NCBI GenBank assembly: GCA_005790265.1
Contig: SXVE01000318.1
Span: forward strand, 1-18,940
DNA from: Acidobacteriota bacterium
GTDB taxonomy: Bacteria; Acidobacteriota; Blastocatellia; Pyrinomonadales; Pyrinomonadaceae
Length of the DNA: 18,940 nt
Direction of reading: 5' to 3'
Part shown: positions 13,304 to 18,940 of the stretch, piece by piece
Layout: every line of letters begins with the position of its first letter
Position numbering within the stretch: position 1 is the stretch's first letter
The notes under the pieces: model-generated
Seen by the model: the letters and a program-made list of their open reading frames with translations, nothing else
The model's database searches: none
What the model was told of the DNA's origin: nothing
Translations under genes and position numbers: made by a program

Positions 13304-14227
13304 TTAGCGTCCTTTTTTCGTCAAAGCGAGCTTTAAGAAATTCTCAAATAAAATTCGTCCGTCGCGCGATTCGTTCGGATGCTGCCAGCGCGTCGGATTT
13401 TTTGACCAGTCTTCAAACGATTTTTCGAGGTGAAACTGCACGGCGTAAATCATTTGTCCGTCGGAGTTTTTCACCATCATCTGATTTTTGCACAGGTAAG
13501 ATGTCGCAAGCAGTTTGAAACCGGCGGGAACGCCTTCGACCTGCAAACCGTGATTTTGCCAGACACGCAAAATGTCGTCCTGCACGGTATATTCCTGCCA
13601 GATTCCGCTTTCCTGATTGGCGATTCCGGCGAAAATCGGATCGGCGTCTTCGATGATTTTGATAAAGCGGTATTGATATTCAACGACGCGGTCGCTGCGT
13701 TTTTCCGCCGGATTCTGCAAATCGAGCGTTTTCAGTTCCGCGCCGAAACTCATTCCGACAAGCTGGTGCGCTCCGCAAATGGCGAGCACGGGAATTTTCG
13801 TTTTTCTGATGAATTCGCCGAATTTTGCCAAATGATTTTGATTGTAATAATCGAAATCCGACAGCGTTCCGCTCATCACAATCGCGTCCGGATTAAAACT
13901 TTTCGCGGCTTCGGCGATTTCCGACAAATGAACGGTCAGAGTTTTCGGTTGCTGCACAAGCCGAATGACGTTTTTGGCGATATTGTCGCACGCCATTCCC
14001 GAAATTTTGCGCTCGAACCGCAGTTTTGATTCGGCGGTGCCGTTCCATTCCGATTTTGCCAGTTCCGACAAATCCGATTCGTAGCGCAAAAGATCATTGA
14101 CGATTAAAACTTTCGCGTGCTCGATCCGTTTTTCAATCGGTTCGTAACGGCAAAAATTCTGATTATTGTACGGAAACGGCAAATTTTGCGCTTCCTGCAT
14201 TTCTCTACTTATTCCTGCGTCTAACAT
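13304..14227 (-). CDS. Class I glutamine amidotransferase-like protein
   Basis: This 307-residue protein has the class I glutamine amidotransferase triad: nucleophile C151 in VLAICGAHQLVGM, and H265 and E267 in YAVQFHLEKS. Such domains release ammonia from glutamine for a partner synthase, or hydrolyse gamma-glutamyl compounds. The approximately 100-residue N-terminal part (NDLLRYESDLSELAK..., MACDNIAKNVIRLV) is longer than a simple amidotransferase domain, whose core starts at about residue 93 (PKTLTVHLSEIAE..DAIVMSG). No synthase is adjacent, so the product is unknown. The YbdK-like ligase is 5 kb away and may be unrelated. The ATG at 14200 has AGAGAA just upstream and may be the true start, giving 298 residues. 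Confidence 0.85.
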   Translation of the reverse strand: MLDAGISREMQEAQNLPFPYNNQNFCRYEPIEKRIEHAKVLIVNDLLRYESDLSELAKSEWNGTAESKLRFERKISGMACDNIAKNVIRLVQQPKTLTVHLSEIAEAAKSFNPDAIVMSGTLSDFDYYNQNHLAKFGEFIRKTKIPVLAICGAHQLVGMSFGAELKTLDLQNPAEKRSDRVVEYQYRFIKIIEDADPIFAGIANQESGIWQEYTVQDDILRVWQNHGLQVEGVPAGFKLLATSYLCKNQMMVKNSDGQMIYAVQFHLEKSFEDWSKNPTRWQHPNESRDGRILFENFLKLALTKKGR

Positions 14228-14268
14228 AATAATTAATTAACGGCGCGACTTTTAGCGCGTCGGCGTTC

Positions 14269-14298
14269 ATTATATCTTAACACTTTTGAAAGATGTAA
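14269..14298 (-). promoter_or_regulatory. Candidate promoter of the amidotransferase-like gene
   Basis: Minus strand: a perfect -10, TATAAT (14274-14269), 35-40 nt before the ATG, with a weak TTACAT (14298-14293) 18 nt upstream. It lies in the 124-nt gap after the 158-residue gene, implying separation from the nuo unit. Confidence 0.45.
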
Positions 14299-14351
14299 CT
14301 CTCGCCGCCGAAAATTATGATGATTCTGCCGCCTCGCCTTTTGTCTTTGAT

Positions 14352-14828
14352 TTAATTTTCGCGCTGTTTTGTGCTCTGGCGAAATTCCGGCATTAATGAA
14401 CCGGCGCCCGTTTCGTCTATCTCGTGGCGCATTTCGCGAATAAGAATCGAGCGCAGACGACCGCGCGCCGAAGCGGTTTTATCCTGCGATTTTTCCTCGA
14501 ATAATAAAATGGTTTTGTGCCACGAAACTTCGATTTCGTCGGCGAGCGTTGATATTTTTGTAATGTCGTAGGGAATGGCGACGGCTTGACAACCAATGCG
14601 GGCGAAAACTTGCAGGTAACGGGCGGTTGATAAATCGGGACAGGAAAAACGGTAATTGCCGACTTTCAGCTCGATGCCGAGCAGCGTGTGAAAAATCTCG
14701 GCGCGGTTTTCCTGCTGCGGAACATTAATATGATACGAACGCGTTCGCTGCGTGCGGATTTTGGCGCGATAGATGTGCGGAATCCATTGCTCGCCCAGAC
14801 TTTCCCGAATTTCTGCTGCAATATCCAT
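14352..14828 (-). CDS. Unrecognised 158-residue protein downstream of nuoN
   Basis: This is a soluble, charged protein with no signal peptide or membrane segment. It opens MDIAAEIRESLGEQWIPHIY and contains a conserved-looking core, NRAEIFHTLLGIELKVGNYR, then FSCPDLSTARYLQVFARIGC. It ends in a basic-acidic tail. I do not recognise the family. The two cysteines are not arranged as an iron-sulfur or zinc motif. It lies on the nuoLMN strand, 93 nt after nuoN, with copy 3 of the intercistronic repeat filling the gap. It may be co-transcribed with the complex I genes, but nothing in the sequence shows a respiratory role. The open frame length and amino-acid composition support a real gene. Confidence 0.65.
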   Translation of the reverse strand: MDIAAEIRESLGEQWIPHIYRAKIRTQRTRSYHINVPQQENRAEIFHTLLGIELKVGNYRFSCPDLSTARYLQVFARIGCQAVAIPYDITKISTLADEIEVSWHKTILLFEEKSQDKTASARGRLRSILIREMRHEIDETGAGSLMPEFRQSTKQREN

Positions 14829-14837
14829 ATCAAAAAA

Positions 14838-14904
14838 GTTTCGGGTTTCAAATTCCAGATTTCAAGCCAAACGCTTGAACAGCCGGTAATTTGAAACCCG
14901 AAAC
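14838..14904. repeat. Intercistronic inverted repeat, copy 3 (nuoN / 158-residue gene)
   Basis: Arms 14838-14854 and 14888-14904 are perfect 17-bp reverse complements (GTTTCGGGTTTCAAATT). A second inner pair is TTCAAG (14861-14866) with CTTGAA (14874-14879). It ends 9 nt before the next start codon. This is the best-preserved copy. Confidence 0.75.
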
Positions 14905-14921
14905 CGGAAATATACAATTTT

Positions 14922-16469
14922 TCACGGTCTGCTTTCCGCCGTCAGCGCCGGAGCAATTGATGGTTTCGAGAATTTTTCGATAATGCCGTCGCTGAAAATT
15001 CCGAAATACAGAACGCCAACTACGGTGATGACGAGCACGGCGGCAAGTGCAGTCGGAATGCGCGGCGCAATCCAATCGGTTGTTCGCTCGCGGAAAAACA
15101 TCACGACGATCAGGCGCAGATAGTAATAAGCGGAAATCGCCGTATTAACGACCGCAACGATCACCATAATCGTCAGCAGCAGATTTCCCGCTTCGAGCGC
15201 CGGACGGACAACCAAAACTTTGCCCATACATCCGGCGGTCAAAGGCAAACCGAGCCGCGAAAGCATAAACAGCGAAAGCGTGAACGCCAGAACGGGCGTG
15301 CGAAAACCGATGCCGTTATAATCCTGAAAATCGGTGCGGCGATCATTTTTCTGTCCGAGCAGCGTGACAATCGCAAATGCGCCGAGATTGGTGACCGCGT
15401 AAGTCAGCATGTAAAACGCGACGGCGGCGATTGCTTCGTCGCGTTTGGCAGTCGTTTCCGCCATTCCCGCGCCGATAAATCCGACGAGCGCGTAACCGGC
15501 GTGCGCAATCGAAGAATATGCGAGCATTCTTTTCACGTTGTCCTGCATAATCGCGGCGATATTGCCGACGATCATCGTCAGCATCGCCATTACCGATAAT
15601 GCCGTGATCCACGATTCGTGCAGATAAGCCGAAGCCTGAACGCCCGCAATCAGCGGAAATCCGAGCACGAACACGCGCAGAAAAGATGCGAACGCCGCCG
15701 ATTTTGAACCGACCGCCATAAAAGCGGTGACCGGCGTCGGCGCGCCTTCGTAAACGTCCGGCGTCCAAACGTGAAAGGGAACCGTCGCGACTTTGAAACC
15801 GAATCCGACGATCAGCATCGCGCCGCCGACGAGCAAAAGCGCCGGAAAATTCGGATTAGCGATTCTGAGCGCGATTTCGGTGACGTTCGTCGAGCCGGTC
15901 GCGCCGTAAATCAAAGCCATTCCGTACAGCAGAAAAGCCGATGCGAACGATCCGAGAATAAAATATTTCATCGCCGATTCGTTCGATTTCAAATCAGCGC
16001 GGCGCAGCCCAGCCATCACGTAAGTCGCAATCGAAAGCGTTTCGAGTCCGAGAAACATCACGACCAAATCGTTTCCCGACGCCATAAACATCATTCCGAA
16101 CGTCGCGAACAGCAAAAGCGCGTGATATTCGCCGACCGGAACGTTTTCGCGTTCCGTCCACACGGTCGAAATCAAAATCGTAATCGCCGAAACGAAAAGA
16201 AAAACGAGTGAGAAGCTAAGACGTAAACCGTCGTTCGCCACCATTCCGTTCCACGCAGTGGCGGGCGCATCGCCCGACATTGTTACCAGCACAAAAGCGG
16301 AAATCGCCAATCCGAGCAGGGAAATCGTTCCCGTTACGCTGCGCTGTTTCGGCACGAAACTGTCGTAAAGCATCACGATAATGCCGGTGAGCGCGACGAT
16401 CATTTCCGGTAAAACGATCTGGAGATTGACGTTCGGATTCGTTAAATTCTGCAATAAAATCGTATTCAT
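14922..16469 (-). CDS. nuoN: NADH-quinone oxidoreductase subunit N
   Basis: This 515-residue polytopic protein is one of the three antiporter-like, proton-channel subunits of complex I in the cytoplasmic membrane. Recognisable points: FLGLETLSIATYVMAGLRR (TM5 glutamate), FKVATVPFHVWTPDVYEGAPTPVTAF (TM7 lysine and discontinuous-helix region), VGSKSAAF (TM8 lysine), VKRMLAYSSIAHAGYALVG, and an MGK lysine in TM12. TM12 is atypical: LSRLGLPLTAGCMGK, where the family usually has L-S-L-x-G-x-P-P-T-A-G-F-x-G-K. The key lysine remains. About 14 hydrophobic segments fit the family. It follows nuoM by 43 nt. A weak AGAAGA precedes the ATG. Confidence 0.95.
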   Translation of the reverse strand: MNTILLQNLTNPNVNLQIVLPEMIVALTGIIVMLYDSFVPKQRSVTGTISLLGLAISAFVLVTMSGDAPATAWNGMVANDGLRLSFSLVFLFVSAITILISTVWTERENVPVGEYHALLLFATFGMMFMASGNDLVVMFLGLETLSIATYVMAGLRRADLKSNESAMKYFILGSFASAFLLYGMALIYGATGSTNVTEIALRIANPNFPALLLVGGAMLIVGFGFKVATVPFHVWTPDVYEGAPTPVTAFMAVGSKSAAFASFLRVFVLGFPLIAGVQASAYLHESWITALSVMAMLTMIVGNIAAIMQDNVKRMLAYSSIAHAGYALVGFIGAGMAETTAKRDEAIAAVAFYMLTYAVTNLGAFAIVTLLGQKNDRRTDFQDYNGIGFRTPVLAFTLSLFMLSRLGLPLTAGCMGKVLVVRPALEAGNLLLTIMVIVAVVNTAISAYYYLRLIVVMFFRERTTDWIAPRIPTALAAVLVITVVGVLYFGIFSDGIIEKFSKPSIAPALTAESRP

Positions 16470-16512
16470 TTTATTCTTCTAAATATTTTCTGCTTTGACG
16501 CTGCTATTTCGA

Positions 16513-18117
16513 TTAATGCGCGGGCGGCAGACTGTTTGCTTCTTTTTTCGGGCTGACTTCCGCGTGTTCAATGGTGCCGCCGGCTTGTCTGGTCAAACGC
16601 TCTTCAATCGCGACGACCGCTTCGCGCGAACGATTGAGAAACGGCGCGGGATAAACGCCCATGAAAACCATCAGAAAAACGAGCGGCGCGATCAACCCAA
16701 TTTCGCGCCACGATAAATCGGTCAGACGCTTATTTTTCGGATTGGTTAATTTGCCGAAAAACACTCTTTGCACCATCCACAAAAGATAAACGGCGGCGAA
16801 AATCACGCCGGTTCCGGCAAACATCGTCGCAATCCACGGATGCGGAATCGCTTCGGAAGTCCACATTCCGACCATCGTCAAAAATTCGCCGACAAAACCA
16901 TTCAAAAACGGCAAACCGATGGATGACATCGTGGTCAGCACGAAAATCGTCGTGTAAACGGGCATCACGCTGGCGAGTCCGCCGTATTCAGTGATCGCGC
17001 GCGTGTGGCGACGCTCGTAAATAAAGCCGACGAGTAAAAACAATGCGCCTGTCGAAATTCCGTGATTGAGCATTTGGTAAAGCGCGCCCTGCATTCCCAT
17101 TTCGGTAAACGAGAACATTCCGAGCATCACGAAACCCATGTGCGCGACCGACGAATAAGCGACGAGGCGTTTGATGTCCGGCTGCACCATCGCGACGAGT
17201 GCGCCGTAAATAATGCCGACAATCGCCAGAATAATAAAAATCCACGCGAGTTCGCGCGACGCTTCGGGAAAGAGCGCGAAATTAAAGCGCATCAAACCGT
17301 ATGTTCCCATTTTCAGCAGAACGGCGGCGAGAATGACCGAACCGGCAGTCGGCGCTTCGGTGTGCGCGTCCGGCAGCCAGGTGTGAAACGGAAAAAGCGG
17401 AACTTTGATTGAAAACGCGAGCGCAAAGGCGAGAAACAAAATTATTCCGGTTTCGCGCGGAATCGGCAGCGCTCCGGATTTCAGCGAATTGAGTAAAGTA
17501 ACGTAATCAAACGTTCCGACGCCGGTCGCGCTGGCGTGCAAGTAATATAAACCGATGATCGCGACGAGCATCAGCAAACTTCCTAAAGCCGTGTAAATAA
17601 AGAATTTAACTGCCGCGTAAATGCGATTTTCGCCGCCCCAGATGCCGATCAAAAAGAACATCGGAACGAGCGACGCTTCAAAAAATAAATAAAAGACGAG
17701 CAGATCAAGCGAGCAGAAAACGCCGATCATCGCCGATTCGAGCAGCAGCAGAAAAGCGTAAAACGCCGCGTGTCGTTTCTCGACCGCGTGCCACGTTGAG
17801 AGAATCGCAATCGGCATAATAAACGTCGTCAAAACGACGAGCCACAACGATAAACCGTCAACGCCGACGTGATAATTCGTGTTGATTGCCCGAATCCACG
17901 GCACGTTTTTTTCAAAGAAAAATCCGCTCGCCGATGCTCCGCCTTTTTCAAGAACCAGAAACAGCGACAACACGAAATTGAGCAGCGCCCAGAAAAGCGT
18001 GACCCATTTCAAATGCGCGTCCTGTTTCCAGAACATTTGATGCCCGATAACCGAAATCGCGCCGAGAACGGGCAGCAAAATTAAAATTGTTAAAAGATTT
18101 TCTGCGATGAAATCCAT
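16513..18117 (-). CDS. nuoM: NADH-quinone oxidoreductase subunit M
   Basis: This 534-residue membrane subunit is one of the antiporter-like proton channels of complex I. Seen: NYHVGVDGLSLWLVVLTTF, FYLFFEASLVPMFFLIGIWGG (TM5 glutamate), FSIKVPLFPFHTWLPDAHTEAPTAGSVILAAVLLKMGTYG (TM7 and TM8 lysines), VQPDIKRLVAYSSVAHMGFV and SSIGLPFLNGFVGEFLTM (TM12 with Glu, the M-type residue). The C-terminus ends in a soluble, charged tail of about 45 residues. It is co-directional with nuoL (79-nt gap) and nuoN (43-nt gap). No SD is visible before the ATG; the upstream gap holds repeat copy 4. Confidence 0.96.
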   Translation of the reverse strand: MDFIAENLLTILILLPVLGAISVIGHQMFWKQDAHLKWVTLFWALLNFVLSLFLVLEKGGASASGFFFEKNVPWIRAINTNYHVGVDGLSLWLVVLTTFIMPIAILSTWHAVEKRHAAFYAFLLLLESAMIGVFCSLDLLVFYLFFEASLVPMFFLIGIWGGENRIYAAVKFFIYTALGSLLMLVAIIGLYYLHASATGVGTFDYVTLLNSLKSGALPIPRETGIILFLAFALAFSIKVPLFPFHTWLPDAHTEAPTAGSVILAAVLLKMGTYGLMRFNFALFPEASRELAWIFIILAIVGIIYGALVAMVQPDIKRLVAYSSVAHMGFVMLGMFSFTEMGMQGALYQMLNHGISTGALFLLVGFIYERRHTRAITEYGGLASVMPVYTTIFVLTTMSSIGLPFLNGFVGEFLTMVGMWTSEAIPHPWIATMFAGTGVIFAAVYLLWMVQRVFFGKLTNPKNKRLTDLSWREIGLIAPLVFLMVFMGVYPAPFLNRSREAVVAIEERLTRQAGGTIEHAEVSPKKEANSLPPAH

Positions 18118-18123
18118 ATATTT

Positions 18124-18183
18124 AATTCAAAATTCAAAATTCAAAATTGAACAATGCTCGCTCCGATTTTGAATCTTGAATTT
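18124..18183. repeat. Intercistronic inverted repeat, copy 4 (nuoL / nuoM)
   Basis: Arms 18130-18147 and 18166-18183 pair at 17 of 18 positions around an 18-nt loop. The left side is three exact tandem heptamers AATTCAA (18124-18144) and a fourth degenerate one, AATTGAA. It lacks the GGG/CCC of the other copies but has the same TTCAAG/CTTGAA words. It ends 6 nt before the nuoM ATG. Confidence 0.6.
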
Positions 18184-18196
18184 CAAACTTCAAAAG

Positions 18197-18940
18197 TTAG
18201 CCAATCAACCTGAATCCGTAATAAATAAAGTAGCCGATGACGATCAGCGCGCCGAACAGAATAATCGCGGCGTAACTGCGCACGAAACCGACTTGCAGAC
18301 CGCGCGCGATGTTGCCGAGCGCCGCTACGAAATGTCCCGCGCCGTTAACGATGCCGTCAATCACGCCGACATCAAAGCCTTTCCATAATGCGTTGCGCGA
18401 TAGATTCGTTAACGGATTCACAACGTAACCGTTATAAAATTCGTCAATGCGCCACTTGTCTTCCAAAATCTGCGGCATTCGCTTGAGCGGATTTTTCCGG
18501 TAAATAAACCATCCGGCAGCAATGCCGAGCGCGGCGAGAATGACCGACAAACCGGCGAGTAATCTTTCTTTGAGAACAACTTCGGGCGAATGCGTATCGT
18601 GGCTTTCCGCGCTTGCCTCCGCGCTCGTCGAATGAGCGGCAGGCGACGTTGAATGCGCTTCGGCTTTCGTTTCACCGTGTCCAGCGGCGTCTGTTTTGCC
18701 GTGCGCGGTTGGAACTTTGGCAATAATCGGTTCGAGCGTGTGTTCAAAAGCGTTGATTTCGCCAGCGCCAACCAACGAACTCAAAGCATAAGGAACGCCG
18801 ATCAATCCGCCGAAAGTCGAAAGAAACGCCAAAACGATTAGCGGAACGGTCATTACCCAAGGCGATTCATGCGGCTTGAAATCAGGCGCGAGCGCGTGAT
18901 GATGTTCGTCTTCATCGTCGTGATCGTCGTGCGCCAAGCC
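18197..18940 (-). CDS. nuoL: NADH-quinone oxidoreductase subunit L, C-terminal part (cut by window edge)
   Basis: The last 248 codons of a NuoL-type subunit; the frame runs off the end of the window, so the ATG inside it is not the real start. Seen: a hydrophilic His/Asp-rich segment (HDDHDDEDEHHHALAPDF), then SPWVMTVPLIVLAFLSTFGG, the typical late TM of NuoL. A second His/Ser/Ala-rich hydrophilic stretch follows, then a final TM pair (LAGLSVILAALGIAAGWFIY; RSYAAIILFGALIVIGYFIY). Between these, KRMPQILEDKWRIDEFYN matches the conserved K-x-x-x-DE-Y region preceding the end of NuoL, associated with the lateral helix. Gene order nuoL-M-N supports the call. Confidence 0.92.
   Translation of the reverse strand, partial: GLAHDDHDDEDEHHHALAPDFKPHESPWVMTVPLIVLAFLSTFGGLIGVPYALSSLVGAGEINAFEHTLEPIIAKVPTAHGKTDAAGHGETKAEAHSTSPAAHSTSAEASAESHDTHSPEVVLKERLLAGLSVILAALGIAAGWFIYRKNPLKRMPQILEDKWRIDEFYNGYVVNPLTNLSRNALWKGFDVGVIDGIVNGAGHFVAALGNIARGLQVGFVRSYAAIILFGALIVIGYFIYYGFRLIG

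Noticed and set aside
13430..14029. 199-codon ORF on the plus strand over the amidotransferase gene
   Set aside because: It is antisense to a gene with an intact catalytic triad, and its product resembles no domain.

Overview
The window comes from a bacterium of moderate GC content. Its organisation suits a Gram-negative lineage: proton-pumping complex I with nuoL-nuoM-nuoN in order, a type IV pilus minor-pilin cluster, a PilZ protein, a YbdK-type carboxylate-amine ligase and a lipoprotein. Many genes lack a clear Shine-Dalgarno (SD) sequence. The mix reminds me of Acidobacteriota (Blastocatellia-like), but that is a low-confidence inference with no marker gene to confirm it.

Layout. 1-25: the 5' end of a tRNA-Leu on the minus strand, with its promoter. 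288-1232 (minus): two paralogous single-domain CheY-like response regulators, 121 residues each, separated by a 23-bp perfect hairpin. 1359-1997 (minus): a secreted TPR protein. 2212-2770 (minus): a run of very small ORFs (about 72, 50 and 12 codons) ending at a strong terminator; the 12-codon ORF has a near-perfect SD. 2770-3246 (plus): an NfeD-like membrane protein, convergent with a minus-strand pair (5510-3323) of a cystathionine gamma-synthase/lyase-family PLP enzyme and a PP2C phosphatase, with a shared bidirectional terminator between. 5767-6648 (plus): a LysR-type regulator divergent from the PLP enzyme; the spacer holds an 11-bp tandem repeat and a T-N11-A box. 6798-8345 (plus): PilZ protein and YbdK-like ligase. 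8574-12479 (plus): a minor-pilin operon (FimT/GspH-like, PilV-like, PilW-like and a large PilX-like protein) with a good promoter and terminator. 12605-13294 (plus): a lipoprotein. 13304-14227 (minus): a class I glutamine amidotransferase-like protein. 14352-18940 (minus): nuoL (cut by the window edge), nuoM, nuoN and an unrecognised 158-residue protein.

How the genes fit together. The pilin operon encodes minor pilins that would initiate or decorate a type IV pilus; the nearby PilZ protein could link that machinery to cyclic di-GMP, though this is only proximity. The three nuo genes encode the antiporter-like membrane subunits of complex I. The LysR/PLP-enzyme pair looks like a sulfur amino-acid regulatory unit.

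The most unusual non-coding signal is a family of imperfect inverted repeats built on TTTCAAG / CTTGAAAC / CCCGAAAC words. They fill the spacers between four co-directional gene pairs. Those spacers measure 79, 93, 93 and 79 nt, and each repeat ends 6-9 nt before the next start codon, where an SD would lie. I did not find a complete new defence or biosynthetic system. The best candidates for something undescribed are this intercistronic element, the 12-codon ORF with its small-ORF neighbours, and the cysteine-tailed pilin. No gene-free stretch exceeds 300 bases.
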